From positions 108,594 through 172,593 of the forward strand of contig NZ_JANIIC010000013.1 of NCBI RefSeq assembly GCF_024519315.1: 64,000 nt of DNA, given 5' to 3'. The translations under genes and the position numbers were made by a program. This DNA is from Streptomyces malaysiensis subsp. samsunensis. Its GTDB lineage: Bacteria; Actinomycetota; Actinomycetes; Streptomycetales; Streptomycetaceae. Of this stretch, positions 26,601-39,272 are shown piece by piece (positions within the stretch are counted from its first letter, which is position 1; each line of letters begins with the position of its first letter). The notes below the pieces were generated by a model that was given only the letters and a program-made list of their open reading frames with translations, was not told the origin of the DNA and ran no database searches.

Positions 26601-29256
26601 GGGCCACGCGGTCATGCCCGGCCAGCACCGTCTCGATCTCGCCCAGCTCAATGCGGAAGCCACGCAGCTTGACCTGGTCATCGACCCGGGACAGATACTC
26701 CAGCTCGCCTTCGGCCGTCCACCGCACCAGGTCGCCCGTGCGATACATCCGCCCACCGCCGGTGCGGTCGAACGGATCGGCCACGAACCGCTCGGAGGTC
26801 AGCCCCGACCGCCCGTGATAGCCACGGACCACACCCTCACCCGCGATATACAGCTCACCCGGCACCCCGGCCGGCACCGGTCGCAACCCGCCGTCCAGCA
26901 CATACACCCGGGTATTGGCGATCGGCCGCCCGATACGCGGCGCGGCCGCCGCCTCCGATGTGACCGGCCAGGCCGTCGACCAGATGGTGGTCTCCGTCGG
27001 TCCGTACATGTTCGTCACCGACTCGGCACGTTCGGCCAGCGCCACGGCCAGATCGGCGGGCAGCGCCTCACCACCGACCAGCACCCGGACACCGCTCAGC
27101 ACCGCCGGGTCCTCGGCCAGCACCGCCCGCCACAGGCTCGGCGTGGCCTGCATCACCGAGATCCGCTCAGCCGTCGCCAGCCCGCACAACGCCGCCGGAT
27201 CCCGCACCACATCGCGCTCCGCGACCACCACCGCCGCACCGCTGAGCAGCGGCACGAACAGCTCCAGCCCCGCGATGTCGAAGCCCACGGTGGTCACCGC
27301 CAGCAAACGGTCCTCGCCCGAAAGCCCGAACCGCCCGGCCATCGCCACCACGAAGTTCGCCAACGGCCCCTGTGGCACCACCACGCCCTTGGGCCGCCCC
27401 GTCGAACCCGACGTATAGATCACATACGCCGCATACGACAGCGCCCGAGAGGCGATCCGCCCCTCCCCCGCCGTCCGGGAAAGCTCCTCGACGGTCTCCG
27501 GCGCGTCCAGCAGCACTCGTGGGATGTCGTCCACATCCGGCACCACATCCGCCAGCTCATCCGTGGTGAGGATGAGTGTCGGGGCTGCGTCCTGGAGCAT
27601 GTAGGCGAGCCGGTCGGCCGGGTACTCGGTGTCCAGCGGAAGATATGCCGCCCCCGCCTTCCACACCGCCAGCAACGCCACCACCAGATCCACCGACCTC
27701 GGCAACGCTACCGCCACAAAACACTCCGGACCCACCCCACGCCCAACCAACAACCCCGCCAAACGCCCAGCCCGGACATCCAACTCGCGATACGACAGCG
27801 ACACACCACCCGCCACCACCGCCACCGCATCCGGCGCCCCGACCACCCGCTCCTCGAACAACTCCACCACCGAACGACCCGGCACCTCACACACCGTGTC
27901 ATTCCAGTCCCACAACACCGACCGGACCTCGGCCTCGTCCAGCACATCGATCCGGCCGACGGGCAGCTCCGGGTCGGCGACGAGGGCGTGCAGGACCCGT
28001 ACGAAGCGGTCCAGGAACCGCTGGGCAGCGGTCTCGTCGAAGACATCGGGCCGGTGGTTCAGCCTGAACAGCATGGTGTCGCGTGCGGAGCCGACCAGCA
28101 TCAGCGGGTAGTGGGTGGCCTCGCGGTCCTTGCTGGGGACGAGTTGGACGGCGGAGGCGATGCCCTCGCCGACGGTGGCGGCGCGCTCGACGGGATAGTT
28201 CTGGAACACCATGGAGGTGTCGAAGAGCTCGCCGTGGCCCACGACACGCTGGATCTCGGCGAGTTCGAGGTGCTGGTGCGGGGTGAGCCGGGTCTGCTCG
28301 GACTGGACGCGGGTGAGGAGTTCGGCGAACGGCTCGGCGGCTCGGAGCCGTATCCGGGTGGGCAGGGTGTTGATGAAAAGGCCCACCATCCGTTCGACGC
28401 CGTCGATCTGCGGCGGGCGCCCGGAGACGGTGGTGCCGAAGACGATGTCGTCGCGTCCGGTGTGCCGCCCGAGGGTGATCGCCCAGGCGGTCTGCACGGC
28501 GGTGTTGAGGGTGACGCCGCTGCGCCGGGCGATCTCGGTGAGGGCGGCGGTGCCGGACCGGGAGAAGGAGGCGAGGACCTCGGCGGAGGCGACCGTGGTG
28601 CGGGCGACGCCGGGTGCCACCGGGCTGGGTTCGGCGAGGTCGGCGAACGCCTCGCGCCAGGCGGCGCGGGCCGCCTCGCGGTCCTGTGCCGCCAGCCATG
28701 TGAGGTAGTCGCGGTAGGGGCGTGCGCGGGGCATGGCGCTGTCGTCGCCGTGGGCGTCGTACAGCGTGCACAGTTCACCCATGAGGACGGGCAGCGACCA
28801 GCCGTCCAGGACCAGGTGGTGGTTGGTCAGCACCAGGCGGTGGAGCGAGGCGCCCAGCCGGATGAGCGTGAAGCGCAGCAGCGGGGGCCGGGTCACATCG
28901 ATCCGGGTGCTCCGGTCGGCGGCCATGGCCTCGGCCGCGGCCGCGGGCCGCTCGTCCTCGGGCAGCGCGGTCAGGTCGGTCTCGGCCCAGGGCAGCGGCA
29001 CGGTGCGCATCACCACCTGCGCCCAGTCGCCGTTCTTGCGCTGCCGGAAGGCGGCGCGCAGGGTGGCGTGGCGGGCCAGGAGTGCCTCGGCGGCGGTGCG
29101 CAGGGTGGCCGTGTCCAGCGGGCCCTCGATGTCGAAGGCCGCCTGGACGACGTAGGGGTCGAGTTCGCCCTGGTCGTAAACGCTGTGGAAGAGCAGGCCC
29201 TCGTGGAGCGGGGCCAGCGGCAGGATGTCCTCGATCTTCCGCGGGGTGCGACTCAC
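8656..29256 (-). CDS. Six-module NRPS: Gly4-Asp5-Gly6-Asp7-Gly8-D-Thr9
   Basis: This 6866-aa NRPS begins with GTG at 29256, overlapping the previous stop codon by GTGA. The N-terminal [17 protein letters not shown] resembles an acceptor communication segment of a C domain that takes a D-residue donor. There are six C-A-PCP modules and a final E. C motif histidines: 146, 1185, 2224, 3290, 4332, 5448. PCP serines: 1004, 2042, 3109, 4146, 5212, 6315. The E-domain HHLVVDGV is at H6500. Pockets: DILQLGMIWK (Gly), DLTKIGAVNK (Asp), DILQLGLIWK (Gly), DLTKIGAVNK (Asp), DILQLGLIWK (Gly), DFWNVGMVHK (Thr). It therefore builds Gly-Asp-Gly-Asp-Gly-D-Thr, including the DXDG calcium motif. Oddities are 713 bp of identical DNA shared by modules 6 and 8, and a repetitive insert of about 52 residues in the last C domain. 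Confidence 0.96.
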   Translation of the reverse strand: MSRTPRKIEDILPLAPLHEGLLFHSVYDQGELDPYVVQAAFDIEGPLDTATLRTAAEALLARHATLRAAFRQRKNGDWAQVVMRTVPLPWAETDLTALPEDERPAAAAEAMAADRSTRIDVTRPPLLRFTLIRLGASLHRLVLTNHHLVLDGWSLPVLMGELCTLYDAHGDDSAMPRARPYRDYLTWLAAQDREAARAAWREAFADLAEPSPVAPGVARTTVASAEVLASFSRSGTAALTEIARRSGVTLNTAVQTAWAITLGRHTGRDDIVFGTTVSGRPPQIDGVERMVGLFINTLPTRIRLRAAEPFAELLTRVQSEQTRLTPHQHLELAEIQRVVGHGELFDTSMVFQNYPVERAATVGEGIASAVQLVPSKDREATHYPLMLVGSARDTMLFRLNHRPDVFDETAAQRFLDRFVRVLHALVADPELPVGRIDVLDEAEVRSVLWDWNDTVCEVPGRSVVELFEERVVGAPDAVAVVAGGVSLSYRELDVRAGRLAGLLVGRGVGPECFVAVALPRSVDLVVALLAVWKAGAAYLPLDTEYPADRLAYMLQDAAPTLILTTDELADVVPDVDDIPRVLLDAPETVEELSRTAGEGRIASRALSYAAYVIYTSGSTGRPKGVVVPQGPLANFVVAMAGRFGLSGEDRLLAVTTVGFDIAGLELFVPLLSGAAVVVAERDVVRDPAALCGLATAERISVMQATPSLWRAVLAEDPAVLSGVRVLVGGEALPADLAVALAERAESVTNMYGPTETTIWSTAWPVTSEAAAAPRIGRPIANTRVYVLDGGLRPVPAGVPGELYIAGEGVVRGYHGRSGLTSERFVADPFDRTGGGRMYRTGDLVRWTAEGELEYLSRVDDQVKLRGFRIELGEIETVLAGHDRVAQAAVLVREDRPGDKRLVAYLVPAADGRVPGGAELRRHVAERLPDYMVPSAFMTLDAFPLTPNGKLDRRALPAPDYGPGSTGGRAPRSPREEILCGLFAEVLGLESVTIDDDFFGLGGHSLLATKLVSRIRSVLDVELAVRRVFEAPTVAELAAALDASAAVRSPLRAVEPRPARLPLSLAQQRLWFLHQFEGPSATYNIPVALRLSGELDERALRLALGDVVARHESLRTVFAEDTDGPYQVVRDAEAVELTVVRTDETRLRTELLGAARHAFDLRSEGPLRVRLFELADDAYVLLVVAHHIASDAWSMGPLARDLTGAYAARVDSGGAPGWEPLPVQYADYSIWQREVLGAEDDPDSEITRQLTYWKAALADLPEELPLPFDRPRPAAATYRGDSVTLDLAPELHEKLTRIARDRRASLFMVVQAALSALLTRLGAGTDIPLGTPVAGRTDDALDDLVGFFVNTLVLRTDTSGDPTFAELIERVRAGDLEAYAYQDLPFERLVEVVNPERSLSRHPLFQTMLTLNNTEQGAETAVASLPGLTVANEPVAVGGAKVDLSFRLGERRGDGPDGGVVLEGALDFSTDLFDRATAQRVAERFVRVLTLLAEDPERRIGDVELLSAVERERVLVGWNGESRGVRGVSLPVLFAEQVARTPDAVAVVCGGREVSYGELDAWSNRVARWLMGQGVGAERFVGVVLPRSVELVVALLGVVKAGGAYVPVDPEYPAERKAHILGDARPVLVIDDVADLAAADAYSDEPVEEVRELSHPAYVIYTSGSTGRPKGVVVEHRSVGAYLERAREVYPDASGTALLHSSVAFDLTVTALYAPLVSGGRVVLGELDERAGEAGRPSFMKVTPSHLGLLEALPEEVSPSGTLITGGEALVGEALVSWRAAHPDVTVVNAYGPTEATVNCADFRIEPGQTIAGGAVPIGRPFWNTRAYVLDAGLRPVPPGVAGELYIAGVVLARGYLGRADLTAERFTADLYGPVGARMYRTGDVARWNTDGQLVYVGRVDDQVKVRGFRIELGEIQAVLRGHPEVAQAAVVVREDRAGDQRLVAYVVADSNVSDAGLREHTAGLLPDYMVPSAFVTLDALPLTPNGKLDRRALPAPDYGPERAVGRAPRSRREEILCGLFAEVLGVESVTIDDDFFRLGGHSLLATKLVSRIRSVMDAELPIRQLFETPTVAGISTALATDGVRRRVAVADPRPERIPLSYAQQRLWFLNQFEGPSATYNAPVALRLTGHLDRDALRLALGDVVARHESLRTVFTEDTDGSRQIVLPADEVRTELPVVETDERRLDADLAEAAARPFDLAAETPFRAVLFAVAERERVLLALTHHIVSDAWSRTPLARDVAAAYAARVTTGEAPVREPLPVQYADYSLWQRDVLGDESDPGSEISRQLGYWTSALEGLPDQLELPYDRPRPSVATYRGDRIPFQVSPELYARISDVAGEAQASPFMVLQAGLAALLTRLGGGTDIPIGTPIAGRTDTSLDELIGVFLNTLVLRTDTSGNPSFAELLDRVRETDLSAYAHQDLPFERLVEVLNPERSLARHPLFQVLLTLDNTDYQGALDSLDGLPGLTAERQQVETSVAKFDLAFGFTEGHDEDGQVRALNGVLEFSTDLFDRATAHTLTERLIRLLTEAVAEPTAPVSRVDLLDEVEARSVLWDWNDTVCEVPGRSVVELFEERVVGSPDAVAVVAGGVSLSYRELDVRAGRLAGLLVGRGVGPERFVAVALPRSVDLVVALLAVWKAGAAYLPLDTEYPADRLAYMLQDATPALILTSEESADHLPHVSGIPRLLLDSAAVRAALDERADVEEVRTATAPDTSAYVIYTSGSTGRPKGVVVPQGPLVNFLVSMAGRFQLTGEDRLLAVTTVGFDIAGLELFVPLLSGAAVVVAERDVVRDPVALCGLVSAERISVMQATPSLWRAVLAEDPAVLGGVRVLVGGEALPADLAVALAGRAESVTNLYGPTETTIWSTAWPVTPESASGPRIGRPIANTRVYVLDAGLRPVPVGVPGELYIAGAGVVRGYHARPALTSERFVADPFGGSSGGRMYRTGDVVRWTADGELEYLSRVDDQVKLRGFRIELGEIEAVLAGHDRVGQAAVLVREDRPGDKRLVAYLVPAADAGLVSAEVREYVAAQLPGYMVPSAFVTLDAFPLTANGKLNRRVLPAPDYGPEGAGGRAPRSPREEILCGLFAEVLGVESVTIDDDFFHLGGHSLLATKLVSRIRTVLDAELAVRRVFEAPTVAELAAVLDASAVVRSPLRAVVPRPARLPLSLAQQRLWFLYQFEGPSATYNIPVALRLRGPLDEGALRSALGDVAARHESLRTLFAEDTDGPYQVVLDSADVELTVAATDREAIHEELGHAIRTPFDLTNDVPLRAWLFQLGDDEHVLLLVAHHIASDAWSMGPLARDLTAAYATRVTTGDAPGWEPLPVQYADYSIWQREMLGAEDDTDSEITRQLAYWKAALTDLPEELPLPFDRPRPAISSYEGDRITFEVPSGLHEELTRVARERRASLFMVVQTALATLLTRLGAGTDIPLGTAIAGRTDDALDDLVGFFVNTLVLRTDMSGDPTFAELLDRVRGKDLEAYAYQDLPFERLVEVVNPERSLSRHPLFQTMLTLNNTEQGGVSAVASLPGLSVAGEPVAAGAAKFDLSFRLAERRGEADGGVVLEGALDFSTDLFDRATAQGIAERFVRVLTALAEDPDRRIGDVELLSAVERERVLVGWNGESRGVRGVSLPVLFGEQVARTPDAVAVVAGDRGLSYRELDAWSNRVARWLVGRGVGAESFVGVVLPRSVELVVALLGVVKAGGAYVPVDPEYPAERKAHILTDARPVLVIDDLAALAAADEYTDTPIEDAPKLSHPAYVIYTSGSTGRPKGVVVEHRSVGAYLERAREVYPDASGTALLHSSVAFDLTVTALYTPLVSGGRVVLADLDEGAVGVGRPSFMKVTPSHLGLLEALPEEVSPSGTLITGGEALVGEALVSWRAAHPDVTVVNAYGPTEATVNCADFRIEPGQELSSGAVPIGRPFWNTRAYVLDARLRPVPPGVAGELYVAGVVLARGYWRRADLTAERFTADPFGPAGARMYRTGDLARWNADGQLVYVGRVDDQVKVRGFRIELGEIQAVLASHREVVQAAVIVREDRAGDQRLVAYVVADSDVSDAALREHTAGLLPDYMVPLAFVTLDALPLTPNGKLDRRALPAPDYGPESTEGRVPRSPREEILCGLFAEVLGLESVTIDDDFFHLGGHSLLATKLVSRIRSVMDAELPIRQLFETPTVAGIATTLATDAVRRGVTVADPRPDRIPLSYAQQRLWFLNQFEGPSATYNVPIALRLTGHLDREALRLALGDVVARHESLRTVFTEDTDGAYQVVRALGEAEPEWTTVETDRANVERELREAARRGFDLSADSGELPVRATLFALDGGDEHILLLVLHHIVSDAWSRAPLARDLTAAYATRVTTGRAPVREPLPVQYADYSLWQRDVLGDESDPGSEISRQLGYWTSALEGLPDQLELPYDRPRPSVASYRGDRIPFEIPAPLYDKVVALARATQSSPFMVVQAGLAAVLTRLGAGTDIPIGTPIAGRTDTSLDDLVGVFINTLVLRADTSGRPTARALIERVRTRNLAAYAHQDLPFERLVEVVNPERSLARHPLFQVLLAFNNTDTAATDQAVAGIPDLTVSPVAADTGVGKFDLSFAFTEQPHEAGGLRGVLEFSTDLFDRDTVETLGTRYLRVLRGMVDAPDAPLDRIDLLDEAESRSVLSVWNDTVCEVPGRSVVELFEERVVGSPDAVAVVAGGVSLSYRELDRRTGRLARLLAERGVKPERFVAVALPRSVDLVVALLAVWKAGAAYLPLDTEYPADRLAYMLRDAAPTLVLTTGDLAAVLPDVDVPRVLLDAPEVVEELARRRAEERLTRPGASHAAYVIYTSGSTGRPKGVVVPQGPLVNFLVSMAGRFQLTGEDRLLAVTTVGFDIAGLELFVPLLSGAAVVVAERDVVRDPAALCALLLAQRVSVMQATPSLWRAVLAEDPAVLGGVRVLVGGEALPADLAVALADRAESVTNLYGPTETTIWSTAWPVTPGNATSPRIGRPIANTRVYVLDGGLRPVPVGVPGELYIAGAGVVRGYHARPALTSERFVADPFGGSSGGRMYRTGDVVRWTADGELEYLSRVDDQVKLRGFRIELGEIEAVLAGHDRVGQAAVLVREDRPGDKRLVAYLVPAADAGLVSAEVREYVAAQLPGYMVPSAFVTLDAFPLTANGKLNRRVLPAPDYGPEGAGGRAPRSPREEILCGLFAEVLGVESVTIDDDFFHLGGHSLLATKLVSRIRTVLDAELAVRRVFETPTVAELATALDESAAVRGRVVRTTRPARVPLSHAQQRLWFLQHLEGPSDAYNMVISLDLTGPLDEDALRQALADLVARHESLRTVFADDAAGGAYQVVLAPEQARVPLFVERVADEASVDRLMRGAAAYAFDLTSEIPIRAALFRLPGELPGDTSANASADPSSDPSADLSGVPSDALPAAPPDDLPRALPRDRPRTGGADRSALLLLTHHIAGDAWSRGVLVRDLTAAYAARVTTGRAPAWEPLPVQYADYSLWQRDLLGDEADAGSEIARQLDYWTRALEGLPEELALPFDRPRPAAASYRGDRVGFELPPGLYERLVRVAGAHRASLYMVLQAALATLLTRLGAGSDIPIGTPVAGRTDDALDDLVGFFVNTLVLRTDTSGNPTFTELVERVRARDLEAYAHQDLPFERLVEVVNPERSLARHPLFQTVLNLNNAARPLTARTGLTVTGRPLGAPSAKFDLSFEIAEAAGDTGAGLGCALDFSTDLFDRATAQSIADRFVRVLDQVAADPAVRIQDLRILDPAERRELTVPPRHPSAPGDTIVSRFERQVAATPDAVAVTYETTSLTYSEVNARANRLAHLLRERGAGPRRYVGLSMPRTEELVVAVLGVLKSGAAYVPIDPAYPADRIAYVIDDARPILTVTPDVLAESEPYPAADPEVALSPLDTAYVIYTSGSTGRPKGVEVPHGNAIRLMDSTGHWFGFGPDDVWTLFHSYAFDFSVWELWGPLLHGGRLVVVSHETSRTPDRFLKLLADERVTVLNQTPSAFYQLMAADRDNPEAAARLRLRQVVFGGEALELGRLADWYSRHPDDAPSLVNMYGITETTVHVTHVALDEAVVAASSGSVIGEPIPDLAVYVLDERLRPVPRGVVGELYVVGAGLARGYLGRPGLTAGRFVANPFGEGRMYRTGDTGRRLADGRLEYHGRVDDQVKLRGFRIELGEIEAALETHASVAQAAVILREDRPGDKRLVAYAVPAAGAGSTPEPDALRAHLATALPEHMVPSAVVALDALPLTLNGKLDRRALPAPVYGGKPEADRRGPRTEREKTLCGLFADVLGLDGVGIDDGFFDLGGDSIMSIQLVSRARRAGLELAVRDVFEHRTVAALADIATETVRVAAEEPGADIGDVPLTPIVRWFLERGGPADQFNQSRLIQVPAPLRQEHLRSAVQAVLDHHGALRARLTAAPERRLEIRRPGDVDAASLVRRVAAAGFEEPAQRDLVRRETEAARERLDLDAGRLVQVVWFDRGADTPGLLLLLVHHLVVDGVSWRILVPDLAEAFRAVSAGREAELQPVGTSLRRWARRLTEAAARPARAAEAAWWQQVLRPGDPLLGRRALDPARDTYGSAAHLTVTLPVAVTEKLLTRVPSVFTAEVNDVLLTAFALAWARWRGRGAGGAGGRPAGVLLDLEGHGREEDLVGAVDLSRTVGWFTSLYPVRIDPGAADLTDAFAGGPAAGEAVKRIKEQLRAVPDKGIGYGLVRHLNAGTAPGFTGLPEPQVAFNYLGRFTVADAEEAGSATVPDWTVLASAAGIGGTDPRVPLAHPLELNARTDDGPRGPELAATWTWAEGILDRAEVATLADLWFQALTALTEHAERPDAGGLTVSDVSLSLLSQDEIELLEDDWRTM
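12945..13104 (-). repeat. Low-complexity insertion inside the module-9 condensation domain
   Basis: Between the strand reading [10 protein letters not shown] and the active-site HHIAGDAW (H5448), this C domain carries about 52 extra residues rich in Ser, Asp, Pro and Ala (roughly 5387-5438). The other five C domains of the same protein join these segments with only a few residues. The DNA shows imperfect repeats of GGATGGGTCGG / GCGGATG type, pointing to slippage expansion of a surface loop. Confidence 0.75.
13546..14258. repeat. 713-bp identical segment, copy 1 (module 8, Gly)
   Basis: As far as I can read, this is base-for-base identical to 19855-20567 (constant offset 6309). The first differences are T/C at 13545 versus 19854 on one side and CAAC versus CAGC after 14258 on the other. 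It covers the C-terminal part of the Gly adenylation domain and the PCP. Even third codon positions agree, so recent duplication or gene conversion is likely. Confidence 0.9.
19855..20567. repeat. 713-bp identical segment, copy 2 (module 6, Gly)
   Basis: This is the partner of 13546-14258. It spans the A-domain C-terminal part and PCP of module 6 in the same NRPS. Neighbouring stretches, such as the N-terminal halves of the Gly A domains near 14.7-15.2, 21.0-21.6 and 27.4-27.9 kb, are also very similar but not identical. Confidence 0.9.
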
Positions 29257-32200
29257 TTTCGGGCCTCTTCTTCGTCTTCAGGAGCGTGTACGTCGTCGTT
29301 TGCGGCCGGCTCTTCGTCGTCCGGCATGTCGTCGAACAGGTCGCCGAGTTCGTCCTCGAACGCCTCGATCTCGTCCTGGGTGATCGAGGACAGGGAGACA
29401 TCGGAGGGGGTGAGCCCTCCGGATTCGGGGTTCTCGGCATGGGCCACCAGGGCTTCGAGCGCCCGGAACCACAGATCGGCCAGTTCGCGGACCTCGTCCT
29501 CGTCGAGGATTCCGCCGGCCCAGGTCCAGGAGGCGACGAACTGCGATCCCTGGGGACCGTCATGCGTACGGGCGGTGAGCTCCAGCGCATGGGCGAGCGG
29601 CAGGTGCGGCGGGTCCCCGGCGACGCTGTCGATGCCGATGAGCGGGGTCCAGTCGGCATCCTGGCCGGCCGCCGTGGTGGAGAAGCGGCCCAGGTAGTTG
29701 AAGGCGACCTGAGGATCCCTCAGTCCCTCGAACCCCTCGGCCGTGGTGGGGTTGAGGTGCCGGACGAGGCCGTAGCCCATGCCCTTGTCGGGCACGGCCC
29801 TCAGCTGTTCCTTGATGCGTTTGAGGATGTCGCCCGCGCTTCGACCGCCCGCGAACGCGTCGGCGAGGTCGGTGGCGCCGGTCTCCAGGCGCACGGGGTA
29901 GAGGTTGGTGAACCACCCCACCGTGCGTGACAGGTCGGCGCCCCGGACGAGGTGCTCCTCGCGGCCGTGCCCCTCCAGGTCGAGCAGGAGGCCGGTCTCC
30001 CCCCGCCACTGTTCCCAGGCCAGGGTGAAGGCGGTCAGCAGGACGTCGTTGACCTCCGCGTTGAACGCGGCGGGCACTCGGGTCAGCACGGCTTCGGTGA
30101 CGCCCACCGGAAGGGTGAGGCTGATGTGTCCGGCGGCCGCGGTGGTGTCCCGGGCGGGGTCCAGCGCGCGCCGCCCGAGGCCGCGGTCCGCCTTCCGCAG
30201 TGTCTCCTGCCACCAGGCCGCGTCGGCGACCCAGGCCGGTTCGGCCGCTTCCTCGGTCAGCCGCTGGGCCCAGCGGCGCAGTGAGGTTCCCGTGGGCTGG
30301 AGTTCGGGCGTGCGGCCGGCGGCGATGGCCTCGTGTGCCTCCGCGAGGTCGGGTACCAGGATGCGCCAGGACACCCCGTCGACGACCAGGTGGTGGACGA
30401 GGAGGAGCAGCAGGCCCGGCGTATCGGTGCCACGGTCGAACCACACGGCCTGTACGACCGTGCCGCGGTCCAGGTCGAGCCGGTCCCTGGCGCTCTCGCT
30501 CTCGGCCCGTACCAGGGCATTGAGCGCGGGCTCGTCGAGGTGCCGGCCGCCTTGTCCGGTGGCCCGCACATGGCGTACCAGGGGCGCGGCGTCCACCGTG
30601 CCGGGTGCCCCTGTCTCCAGTCGGCGTTCGGGGCCGGAGGTGAGCCGTGCGCGCAGGGCGTCGTGGTGGTCGAGGAGGGTCTGGAGGGATCGGGTGAGTG
30701 TGTCGAGGCGCAGCGCCGCGGGGGTCTGGAGGACGACGGACATGTTGAACCCGTCCACGTCCGCACCGCGCCGCAGCAGCCAGTGCGCGATCGGGGTGAG
30801 GGGCACCTCGCCGATGCCGGCGCCCGGCTCCTCGGCGACGGTCCCCGCCACCTCCGTGACGACGTCGGCGAGCGCGGCCACGGTGCGGTGCTCGAAGATG
30901 TCGCGGACCGACAGTTCGAGTCCGGCCCGCCGGGCGCGGCCGACGAGCTGGATGGACATGATGCTGTCGCCGCCGAGGTCGAAGAAGCCGTCGTCGATAC
31001 CGACCCCGTCCAGCCCCAGCACCTCGGCGAACAGCCCGCACAGCGTCTTCTCCCGCTCGGTGCGCGGACCCCGCCGGTCCGTGCCGTCGCGGTCCGCGAC
31101 GGGGGCGGGGAGCGCGCGCCGGTCGAGCTTTCCGTTGACGGTGAGGGGCAGTTCCGACAGGACCGTGACGGCCGACGGGACCATGTAGTGCGGCAGCTGC
31201 CGTTCGAGGTGGGTGCGCAGGGTGGGGGCGAGGTCGGCCTCGTCGTGGGCGCCTTCCGGTACGACGTAGGCGACCAGCCGGGTCACCCCGGGGGTGTCCT
31301 CGCGGGTGACGACGACCGCGGTGTCGACGTCCGGATGGTCGCCGAGCACGGCTTCGACCTCGCCGGGTTCGACGCGGAAACCGCCGATCTTCACCTGGTC
31401 GTCGGCGCGCCCCAGGAACTCCAGTTGCCCGAGGCGGTTCCAGCACACGATGTCGCCGGTCCGGTACATCCGGGAGCCGGGGGCGCCGAACGGGGCGGCG
31501 ACGAAGCGTTCCGCGGTGCGGCCGGGCCGGTTCAGATAGCCGCGGGCCAGCTGGGCGCCGCCGATGTAGAGCTCGCCGCGCACACCGGGCGGCACCGGCC
31601 GCAGATGTGCGTCGAGCACATGGACCTGTGCGTTCCAGAGCGGCTGGCCGATGGACGCGGACGACGGCCACTCGTCGGTGTCCTCGGGGAGCGTGGTGGA
31701 GGTGGCCGCGTGGGTCTCGGCCGGTCCGTAGATGTTGTGTGCCATGTGGCGCCAGTCGCCGGCGCAGAACCGGCGCAGCTCGCCGCTGAGCCGGAACTGT
31801 TCGCCGCCCTGGAAGATGTCGGTGAGCGAGTCCAGTGGTTCGCCGCGGTCCTCGGCGGCCGCGAGCACCGCGTCGATCATCAAAGTGGGCGCGAACAGCT
31901 CATTGACTCCGTGGCGGGCGATCCAGCGGACCAGTTCGTAGGCGTCGCGCCGGACGTGTTCCTCGGGCAGGACGAGTGTTTTGCCCGCCACCAGCGCCTG
32001 GAGGATCTCCTGTACCGCGAAGTCGAAGGCGACGGCGAGGAACTGGGCGGTGCGGGTGCCGACACCGCCGCTGTAGGTGCCGGTGTGCCAGGCGAGCAGG
32101 TTCATCAGCGACGCCATGGGCATCAGCACACCCTTGGGGGTCCCGGTGGAGCCCGAGGTGTAGACGACGTACGCCGGGTGGCGCGGGTCGGGCGGGCGTA

Positions 32201-35200
32201 CGCGGTCGTCGTCCGTGAGATCGGCCGTCGGGGCGTCGGCGAGTGCCCGTACGGTGGCCGGGTCGTCCAGGACGAGGCAGCGGGCCTGGCCGGTGCCCAG
32301 GAGGGGGCGGGTGGCCGCGTCGGTGATCAGGGCGCGGGGCGCGCAGTCGTCGAGAATGGCGCGCAGCCGCTGCTCGGGGGCCGAGGTGTCGAGGGTGAGG
32401 TAGGCGGCGCCCGACTTGAGGACGGCGACCAGGGAGACGATCATCTCCGCCGACCGGGGCAGGGCGATCGCCACGACGTCCTCCGCACCGATGCCCTCGG
32501 CGGCCATGAGCCGGGCCAGCCGGTTGGCCCGGGCGTTGAGCTCCTCGTAGGCGAGGGTGGTGCCCTCGGAGATCAGCGCGGTGGCCCTGGGCACCTCGGC
32601 GGTCTGCCGCTCGAACAGCGCGGGCACGGTCTCCGGCGGCACCTCGTGCGAGGTCCCGTTCCAGTCCCGCAGGATGTGCCGGGTTTCGGCGGGCGTCAGG
32701 ATGTCGAGCTGCCCGATGGGACGGTCCGGGGCGGCCGCGACGCCTTCGAGTACCCGCAGCAGACGATCGGCGAAGCCGTCAGCGGTCTCCCGGTCGAAGA
32801 GGTCGGCGTTGTACTCGACCGCGGCGTGCATACCGGTCGGCTCGCCCGCGGACCCGTAGGTCTGGTCGAAGAAGAACGCGAGGTCGAACTTGGCGCGTCC
32901 GGTCTCCTGGGCCCGTACGTCCATGGTCAGGCCCGGCAGCCTCAGCACTTCGAGGGCGTCCTGATTGTTGTCGAACCCCAGCAGCACCTGGAACAGGGGG
33001 TGGCGGGCGAGCGAGCGGACGGGGCTGAGCACCTCGACGAGCCGCTCGAACGGCAGGTCCTGATGTGCGTAGGCGCCGAGGTTCGTCTCGCGTACCCGGC
33101 CGACGAGTTCGGTGAAGGCGGGGTTGCCCGAGGTGTCGGTGCGCAGCACCAGCGTATTGACGAAGAACCCGACCAGGTCCTCCACGGCGGCGTCGGTGCG
33201 CCCCGCTATCGGGCTGCCGATCGGCACGTCGGTACCGGCCCCGAGGCGGGTCAGCAGCGTCGCCAGGGCGGCCTGCACCACCATGAACAGGCTCGACCGG
33301 GTGTCGCGCGCCAGGTGGGCGAGGCCCGCGTGGAGCTCCGCGGGAACCTCGAAGGTGACGCGTCCGCCCTGGTGGGACTGGCGCGGTGGCCGGGGCCGGT
33401 CGGCGGGCAGCTCCAGCTCTTCCGGGAGACCGGCGAGTGCCTGCTTCCAGTGGGCGAGTTGGCGTGAGATCTCGCTGTCCGGGTCGTCCTCGGCGCCGAG
33501 CACCTCGCGCTGCCACAGGGTGTAGTCGGCGTACTGCACCGGCAGCGGCCGCCACCGCGGGCCCTCGCCCGTTTCGACGCGCGCCGTGTACGCGGACGAC
33601 AGATCGCGGGCCAGCGGGCCGAGCGACCAGCCGTCGCCCGCGATGTGGTGGACCACCAGGACGAGGACGCACTCCCCGGTGTGGGTGGTGAACAGCCGGC
33701 CGCGGACGGGGAGTTCACGGGTGAGGTCGAACGGGTGGGAGGCCGCGGCCCGCACCCTGTCGTCCAGTTCCTCGGGGGCGACCGTCTCCTCGATCAGCTC
33801 CGGTCGCGCCTGCCGGGCGGGCAGGATGACCTGCCGCGCGCCGGTCCCTTCCGCCGTCTCCTGCGCGAACAGCGTGCGCAGGCTCTCATGGCGTGCGACG
33901 ACGTCGCCTATCGCCAGGCGCAGCGCGGTGCGGTCAAGGGTGCCGACGAGCCGCAGGGTGACCGGGATGTTGTAGGTGGCGCTGGGGCCCTCCAGGTTGT
34001 GCAGGAACCACAGCCGCTGCTGGGCGTACGAGAGCGGAACGCGCGGCGGGCGCGGCGCCGGGGTCACGGGCGGCCGGGCGCCGGACGCCTCGTCGAGCAC
34101 CGTGGACAGACCGGCCACGGTCGGGGTCTCGAAGAGCCGGCGGATGGAGATCTCCACACCGAGCACCGAGCGCACCCGGCTGAGCAGCCGTACGGCGGAC
34201 AGGGAATGGCCGCCGCCGGCGAAGAAGTCCTCGTCGATGCCCACGGAGGGGACGCCCAGCATCTCCGCGAAGAGGGTGCACAGGATCTGTTCGCGCGGGG
34301 AGCGCGGCGCACGGTACGGCTCGGTCCGCCGGTCGGGCGCGGTGACCTCGCCCGGACGCCCGGCGGGGGTCCCGACCAGCCGCAGCTCCCCGTCGTGGGA
34401 CCAGCGGGCCGTTCGGCCCGTGCGGTGCATCACGCTGCCGTGGTCGAAGGGGCACGGGAGCGGCCGCCCGGCGTCGGCGGCATCGGCGCCGTCCCGGCCG
34501 GCCGGGGCCGCGTCCTCGTACGCCACGTACAGCTGCCCCGGGACACCGGGAGCCACCGGGCGGAGCGTCTCGTCCAGCACATGGACCCGGGTGCCGCTCA
34601 CCCCGTCGGGCAGTTCCACGCGGGACAGCACAGCGGCGACACCGGGGCGCCGGATGTCGCTCCACTCCTCGAGGACGGCCGTACGCTCGGCCGCGTCGAG
34701 TATCCCGGCCTCGGAGACCCGCCGGTCCGGTTCCCCGGCCATGGCGGTCAGCAGCCGCAGGTAGCGTTCGCGGAGGGAGCGGGCCGTGCGCGGGTCGAAG
34801 AGTTCGGCGCTGAACTCCAGGTCGGCGGCGATGCCGATGGGCCTCCCCGCGTCGTCGAACCGCTCGGTCAGCTCGAAGTTGAGGTCGAACTTGGTGTCCT
34901 CGATCGGCAGCCGCTGCAACTCCACGGCGAGCCGCGGCAGCCGGGCGACCTCGGCGACCGTGGCCCGGGGGTCGGTGTGGTGGAGGGACAGCGACACCTG
35001 GAAGAGCGGGTGCCGGGAGAGCGAGCGCTCCGGGTTGACCACCTCGACCAGCCGCTCGAACGGCAGGTCCTGGTGTGCGTACGCCGCCAAGCTCCGCTCC
35101 CGGACCCGCTCGATCAGCTCGTTGAACGTCGGATCGCCCGAGGTGTCCGTGCGCAGCACCAGCGTATTGGCGAAGAACCCGACCAGTTCCTCCACGGCCG

Positions 35201-38200
35201 TGTCGGTACGGCCGGCGATCGGTGTGCCGATGGGGATGTCGGTGCCCGCGCCGAGCCGGGTCAGCAGCGCCGCGAGCCCCGCCTGCAACACCATGAACAG
35301 GCTGGAGCGGGTCTTGCGGGCCAGTCCGTACAGCGCCTGATGGAGCTCGGCGGGGATGTGGAAGGAGTCCTGGCCGCCGCGCTGCGTCAGCTCGTCGGTG
35401 CGCGGCCGGTCGGCGGGCAACGCGAGTTCGTCAGGGATGCCCGCGAGCACCGTGGTCCAGTAGGCGAGCTGGCGGGAGAGCTCGCTGTCGGGGTCGTCCT
35501 CCTGGCCCAGGACCGCCCGCTGCCAGAGGCTGTAGTCGGCGTACTGCACCGGCAGCGGCTGCCAGCGCGGGGCCTCGCCCGTTTCGACGCGCGCCGTGTA
35601 CGCCGTCGCCACATCGCGTGCCAGCGGCCGCATCGACCAGCCGTCGCCCGCGATGTGGTGCAGGAGCAGCAGGAGTACGTGCTCGTCCGGCCCCAGTTCG
35701 AACAGCGTGACCCGCAGCGGTGGTTCATGGGACAGATCGAAGACATGCCGGGCCTCGGCGGTGAGCTCCGCCTCGAGCCGGGCCTCGTCCACCGTCCGCA
35801 CGCCGAGGTCGATCACGGCGTGGCGCGGTTCCAGGACGATCTGGGTGAAGCCCTCTTCGTCCTCGGCGAAGACGGTGCGCAGGCTCTCATGGCGTGCCAC
35901 CACATCGCCCAGCGCCAGCCGCAGCGCCTCCCGGTCCAGTGGTCCGGTCAGCCGCAGTGCGCCGGGGGCGTTGTAGGCGGTGCTTCCGTCGCCCAGCAGG
36001 TCCAGGAAGCGGAGGCGGGCCTGTGCGTACGAGACGGGGACGCGGGACGGGCGCGCGGTCGCGGTCAGGGCGGGGCGGGCGGTGGAGGTGGCGAGGGCCG
36101 TCCGGTCCAGGAGGGTGGAGATGCCGGCGACGGTGGGGGTCTCGAAGAGCTGCCGGATGGGCAGCTCCGCGCCCATCACGCTACGGATCCGGCTGACCAG
36201 CTTGGTCGCCAGCAGGGAGTGGCCACCGAGACGGAAGAAGTCGTCATCGATGGTGATCGACTCCACGCCCAGCACCTCGGCGAACAGACCACACAGGATC
36301 TCCTCGCGGGGCGAACGCGGGGCGCGGCCCATAGCCATCTCGGGCCCGTAGTCGGGCGCGGGCAGGGCACGCCGGTCCAGCTTCCCGTTCGGTGTCAGCG
36401 GAAGTTCGGGGAGGGCGACGAATGCCGACGGCACCATGTAATCCGGCAGCAGGGCCGCGGCATGCTCCCGCAACCCCGCATCGGAAACGTCGGAGTCCGC
36501 CACCACATAGGCGACCAGCCGCTGATCCCCGGCCCGGTCCTCCCGCACGACCACCGCCGTCCGCGCAACATCGGGGTGGCCGCTGATGACGGCCTGGATC
36601 TCGCCCAGCTCGATACGGAACCCACGCACCTTGACCTGGTCATCGACCCGGCCCACATACACCAGCTGACCATCGGCGTTCCAGCGCGCCAGATCCCCCG
36701 TGCGATACATCCGCGCACCCACAGGGCCGTAAGGGTCGGCGGTGAAACGCTCCGCCGTCAGATCCGCACGGTCCCAATAGCCTCGCGCCAGAACCACACC
36801 GGCGATGTAGAGCTCACCGGCCGCCCCCGGAGGCACCGGACGCAACGACGCGTCCAGGACATAGGCGCGGGTGTTCCAGAACGGCCGCCCGATCGGCACC
36901 GGCCCCGCCGCCACCGCGGCACCCGGCTCGATGCGGTAGTCCGCGCAGTTGACCGTGGCCTCCGTCGGACCGTACGCATTGACCACCGTCACATCCGGAT
37001 GCGCGGCCCGCCACGACACCAGCGCCTCCCCCACCAGCGCCTCACCACCGGTGATCAACGTCCCCGACGGCGACACCTCCTCGGGCAACGCCTCCAACAA
37101 CCCCAGATGGGAGGGGGTGACCTTCATGAACGACGGCCGACCAGACTCCCCGGCCCGCTCGTCCAGCTCACCCAGCACCACCCGGCCACCGCTCACCAAC
37201 GGCGTGTACAACGCCGTCACCGTCAGATCGAACGCCACCGAAGAGTGCAGCAACGCCGTCCCCGACGCATCCGGATACACCTCCCGCGCACGCTCCAGAT
37301 ACGCCCCCACCGAACGATGCTCAACCACCACACCCTTCGGCCGACCCGTCGAACCCGACGTATAGATCACATACGCGGAGGTGTTGAGATCGGTGATCGC
37401 CGGTACCGGTTCGGCCGCATACTCGTCAGCCGCCGCGAGGGCCGCCACATCGTCGATGACCAGCACCGGCCGCGCATCACCGAGGATGTGGGCCTTGCGC
37501 TCCGCCGGATACTCCGGATCCACCGGCACATACGCACCACCCGCCTTCACCACACCCAGCAACGCCACCACCAACTCCACCGACCGAGGCAACACCACAC
37601 CCACAAACGACTCAGCCCCCACCCCCTGACCCACCAACCACCGCGCCACCCGGTTCGACCACGCATCCAACTCCCGATACGACAGCCGCACATCGCCACA
37701 CACCACCGCCACCGCATCCGGCGTCCGCGCCACCTGCTCCGCGAACAGCACGGGCAACGACACACCCCGCACACCCCGCGACTCACCATTCCACCCGACC
37801 AGCACCCGCTCCCGCTCCACCGCGGACAACAACTCCACATCACCGATACGGCGATCGGGATCCTCAGCGACCCACTCCAGCACCCGCACCAGCCGTTCCT
37901 GGTGGGCGGCGATCTCCCGTTCGTCGTAGAGGTCCGGGTCGGCGTCGAACTCCACGCGGATGCCCGTGCCGGAGGCCGCCGTGCCATAGAAGTTGATCTT
38001 CAGATCGTTGACCGGTCCGGAGGACAGCGGGTGGGGGGTGGCGGGGCTGTCGCCGAAGCGGAGCTCGTCGACGTAGGCCACCACGTTGAGTGTCGGGCCG
38101 AGGCGGGCCTGGCGGCCTCCCGAGAGCCCGAGCTCCCTGACGAGTTCCTCGCCCCGGAACCGCTGGTGCCTGATGACATCGGCCAGCGAGCGCGACACCG

Positions 38201-39191
38201 ACGCGACCAGCTCGGTGAACGTGCTCCCCGGGGTGGCTGCCACCCGGATGGGCAGGACGTTCACCATCGCGCTCGGCGTGGCCAGGGACACCCGGCTGGT
38301 GCGGCCTGCCAGGGGCAACGAGAAGGTGAGGTCCGTGCTGCCGGTCATACGGTGGTAGAGGACGGCGGTGGCCGCGATGGCGACGGCCGGCCACTGCACC
38401 CGGAGCCGGTCGCTCAGCGCGGTGAGCCGATCGGCCAGGTCGGTCGGCAGGACCAGGATGCGCCGCAAACCGCTGTGGGTGCTGCCGGCCGAGCGGCCCG
38501 CGAGCGCCACCGGGTCGGGCATCTCCTCGAACAGGTCGAGCCAGTGGGCCCGGTCCCGGGTGTGGCGGCGCGAACCCGGATAGCCGGTCTCCTCGGCGAC
38601 CACCCGGTCCAGGGTGGCGAAGCCGGACGCGGGCGGCTCGGTGCCGGTGAGCAGGGCGGTGTAGAGGGCCGCGACCCGCGCGCCGTACACGGTCTGTCCG
38701 AACGCGTCGAGGACGGCGTGGTGGTAGCGGTGGAAGTAGAAGGACCGGTCGTCGGCCAGGAGCAGCAAGGTCTGATCGCTCAATGGGCCGCGGCCGAGGT
38801 CGAAGGGCTTGAGCATCTCCGCGTTCATCCACCGGTGCGCCGCGGCCTCCGGGTCCGCCGCCTCGCGCAGGTCGCGCACGCGCAGAGACGTCGGCTCGGC
38901 GGGCACGACGAGCTGACACAGCCGGGTGTCCTCGGTGCGCTCGGTGTCCTGGGTGGGACCGGTGCGCTCAGTGGGACCGGTGTCCTCGGTGAAGTACGAC
39001 CGCAGCGCCTCGGTCTCCTCCACGGCCCGCTGCACCGCTTCTCCGAGGACGCCGGTGTCGACCGGGCCGTCGATCTCCAGATAGGCGCCGCAGTTGTAGA
39101 GGGGACTGTCCGGGTCCAGCTGCTGGGCGACCCACACGCCCAACTGGGCGGCGCTTACGGGTCGACGGAGCGTACGGGCGGCGTCGGACAT
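29253..39191 (-). CDS. Starter NRPS: C-A(Asp)-PCP / C-[A remnant]-PCP / C-A(Pip-like)-PCP-E
   Basis: This 3312-aa NRPS opens with a starter-type C domain (HHAVLDA, H157) that should join the fatty acyl group to Asp1. Module 1: A pocket DLTKIGAVNK (Asp), PCP S992. Module 2: C (HHIAGDG, H1178), then only about 110 residues of degenerate A domain (about 1510-1620), then PCP S1663. Module 3: C (H1848), A (about 2160-2690, pocket DFQLFGIAAK, closest to pipecolate/proline pockets), PCP (GGDS, S2743), E (HHLVVDGV, H2933). The C-terminal about 40 residues are strongly acidic and follow a [22 protein letters not shown] donor helix, presumably docking to the next NRPS. It starts at ATG 39191 with AGAGGA upstream. 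The build order lipid-Asp-X-D-Pip matches the friulimicin/laspartomycin group. Confidence 0.95.
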   Translation of the reverse strand: MSDAARTLRRPVSAAQLGVWVAQQLDPDSPLYNCGAYLEIDGPVDTGVLGEAVQRAVEETEALRSYFTEDTGPTERTGPTQDTERTEDTRLCQLVVPAEPTSLRVRDLREAADPEAAAHRWMNAEMLKPFDLGRGPLSDQTLLLLADDRSFYFHRYHHAVLDAFGQTVYGARVAALYTALLTGTEPPASGFATLDRVVAEETGYPGSRRHTRDRAHWLDLFEEMPDPVALAGRSAGSTHSGLRRILVLPTDLADRLTALSDRLRVQWPAVAIAATAVLYHRMTGSTDLTFSLPLAGRTSRVSLATPSAMVNVLPIRVAATPGSTFTELVASVSRSLADVIRHQRFRGEELVRELGLSGGRQARLGPTLNVVAYVDELRFGDSPATPHPLSSGPVNDLKINFYGTAASGTGIRVEFDADPDLYDEREIAAHQERLVRVLEWVAEDPDRRIGDVELLSAVERERVLVGWNGESRGVRGVSLPVLFAEQVARTPDAVAVVCGDVRLSYRELDAWSNRVARWLVGQGVGAESFVGVVLPRSVELVVALLGVVKAGGAYVPVDPEYPAERKAHILGDARPVLVIDDVAALAAADEYAAEPVPAITDLNTSAYVIYTSGSTGRPKGVVVEHRSVGAYLERAREVYPDASGTALLHSSVAFDLTVTALYTPLVSGGRVVLGELDERAGESGRPSFMKVTPSHLGLLEALPEEVSPSGTLITGGEALVGEALVSWRAAHPDVTVVNAYGPTEATVNCADYRIEPGAAVAAGPVPIGRPFWNTRAYVLDASLRPVPPGAAGELYIAGVVLARGYWDRADLTAERFTADPYGPVGARMYRTGDLARWNADGQLVYVGRVDDQVKVRGFRIELGEIQAVISGHPDVARTAVVVREDRAGDQRLVAYVVADSDVSDAGLREHAAALLPDYMVPSAFVALPELPLTPNGKLDRRALPAPDYGPEMAMGRAPRSPREEILCGLFAEVLGVESITIDDDFFRLGGHSLLATKLVSRIRSVMGAELPIRQLFETPTVAGISTLLDRTALATSTARPALTATARPSRVPVSYAQARLRFLDLLGDGSTAYNAPGALRLTGPLDREALRLALGDVVARHESLRTVFAEDEEGFTQIVLEPRHAVIDLGVRTVDEARLEAELTAEARHVFDLSHEPPLRVTLFELGPDEHVLLLLLHHIAGDGWSMRPLARDVATAYTARVETGEAPRWQPLPVQYADYSLWQRAVLGQEDDPDSELSRQLAYWTTVLAGIPDELALPADRPRTDELTQRGGQDSFHIPAELHQALYGLARKTRSSLFMVLQAGLAALLTRLGAGTDIPIGTPIAGRTDTAVEELVGFFANTLVLRTDTSGDPTFNELIERVRERSLAAYAHQDLPFERLVEVVNPERSLSRHPLFQVSLSLHHTDPRATVAEVARLPRLAVELQRLPIEDTKFDLNFELTERFDDAGRPIGIAADLEFSAELFDPRTARSLRERYLRLLTAMAGEPDRRVSEAGILDAAERTAVLEEWSDIRRPGVAAVLSRVELPDGVSGTRVHVLDETLRPVAPGVPGQLYVAYEDAAPAGRDGADAADAGRPLPCPFDHGSVMHRTGRTARWSHDGELRLVGTPAGRPGEVTAPDRRTEPYRAPRSPREQILCTLFAEMLGVPSVGIDEDFFAGGGHSLSAVRLLSRVRSVLGVEISIRRLFETPTVAGLSTVLDEASGARPPVTPAPRPPRVPLSYAQQRLWFLHNLEGPSATYNIPVTLRLVGTLDRTALRLAIGDVVARHESLRTLFAQETAEGTGARQVILPARQARPELIEETVAPEELDDRVRAAASHPFDLTRELPVRGRLFTTHTGECVLVLVVHHIAGDGWSLGPLARDLSSAYTARVETGEGPRWRPLPVQYADYTLWQREVLGAEDDPDSEISRQLAHWKQALAGLPEELELPADRPRPPRQSHQGGRVTFEVPAELHAGLAHLARDTRSSLFMVVQAALATLLTRLGAGTDVPIGSPIAGRTDAAVEDLVGFFVNTLVLRTDTSGNPAFTELVGRVRETNLGAYAHQDLPFERLVEVLSPVRSLARHPLFQVLLGFDNNQDALEVLRLPGLTMDVRAQETGRAKFDLAFFFDQTYGSAGEPTGMHAAVEYNADLFDRETADGFADRLLRVLEGVAAAPDRPIGQLDILTPAETRHILRDWNGTSHEVPPETVPALFERQTAEVPRATALISEGTTLAYEELNARANRLARLMAAEGIGAEDVVAIALPRSAEMIVSLVAVLKSGAAYLTLDTSAPEQRLRAILDDCAPRALITDAATRPLLGTGQARCLVLDDPATVRALADAPTADLTDDDRVRPPDPRHPAYVVYTSGSTGTPKGVLMPMASLMNLLAWHTGTYSGGVGTRTAQFLAVAFDFAVQEILQALVAGKTLVLPEEHVRRDAYELVRWIARHGVNELFAPTLMIDAVLAAAEDRGEPLDSLTDIFQGGEQFRLSGELRRFCAGDWRHMAHNIYGPAETHAATSTTLPEDTDEWPSSASIGQPLWNAQVHVLDAHLRPVPPGVRGELYIGGAQLARGYLNRPGRTAERFVAAPFGAPGSRMYRTGDIVCWNRLGQLEFLGRADDQVKIGGFRVEPGEVEAVLGDHPDVDTAVVVTREDTPGVTRLVAYVVPEGAHDEADLAPTLRTHLERQLPHYMVPSAVTVLSELPLTVNGKLDRRALPAPVADRDGTDRRGPRTEREKTLCGLFAEVLGLDGVGIDDGFFDLGGDSIMSIQLVGRARRAGLELSVRDIFEHRTVAALADVVTEVAGTVAEEPGAGIGEVPLTPIAHWLLRRGADVDGFNMSVVLQTPAALRLDTLTRSLQTLLDHHDALRARLTSGPERRLETGAPGTVDAAPLVRHVRATGQGGRHLDEPALNALVRAESESARDRLDLDRGTVVQAVWFDRGTDTPGLLLLLVHHLVVDGVSWRILVPDLAEAHEAIAAGRTPELQPTGTSLRRWAQRLTEEAAEPAWVADAAWWQETLRKADRGLGRRALDPARDTTAAAGHISLTLPVGVTEAVLTRVPAAFNAEVNDVLLTAFTLAWEQWRGETGLLLDLEGHGREEHLVRGADLSRTVGWFTNLYPVRLETGATDLADAFAGGRSAGDILKRIKEQLRAVPDKGMGYGLVRHLNPTTAEGFEGLRDPQVAFNYLGRFSTTAAGQDADWTPLIGIDSVAGDPPHLPLAHALELTARTHDGPQGSQFVASWTWAGGILDEDEVRELADLWFRALEALVAHAENPESGGLTPSDVSLSSITQDEIEAFEDELGDLFDDMPDDEEPAANDDVHAPEDEEEARK
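34318..34662 (-). other. Degenerate adenylation-domain remnant in module 2
   Basis: Between the end of the second C domain (LEEWSD, about residue 1510) and its PCP there are only about 110 residues instead of about 520. Core motifs A1-A5 are absent, including the Lys-containing TSGSTG loop and all pocket residues, and so is the A10 NGKLD lysine. Relics remain: [20 protein letters not shown], like the segment before A6, and [10 protein letters not shown], a version of YRTGDLARW that has lost the catalytic Asp. It cannot activate an amino acid, so the PCP at S1663 must be charged in trans. The reading frame is intact, so this is a stable architecture rather than a recent break. Confidence 0.9.
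38925..38990 (-). repeat. Repetitive Thr/Glu/Asp/Pro insert in the starter C domain
   Basis: About 22 residues built from TEDTGP / TERTGP / TQDTER-like units follow the LRSYF segment of the starter condensation domain. The DNA repeats GGTGCGCTC..GTGGGACC blocks. This looks like slippage in a surface loop; an effect on catalysis is unlikely. Confidence 0.65.
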
Positions 39192-39272
39192 GGCGGAGCG
39201 GTCCTCTCGGTTCTGCGGAGTGGCGGACTGCGCGGGGCGGGATGCCGTGGCGGATGCGGTGCGAAGTGCCCG

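Noticed and set aside
34318..34662. Sequencing frameshift as the cause of the missing A domain in module 2
   Set aside because: The frame runs through continuously with recognisable A-domain scraps in frame on both sides and a normal PCP after it; about 400 residues are simply absent.
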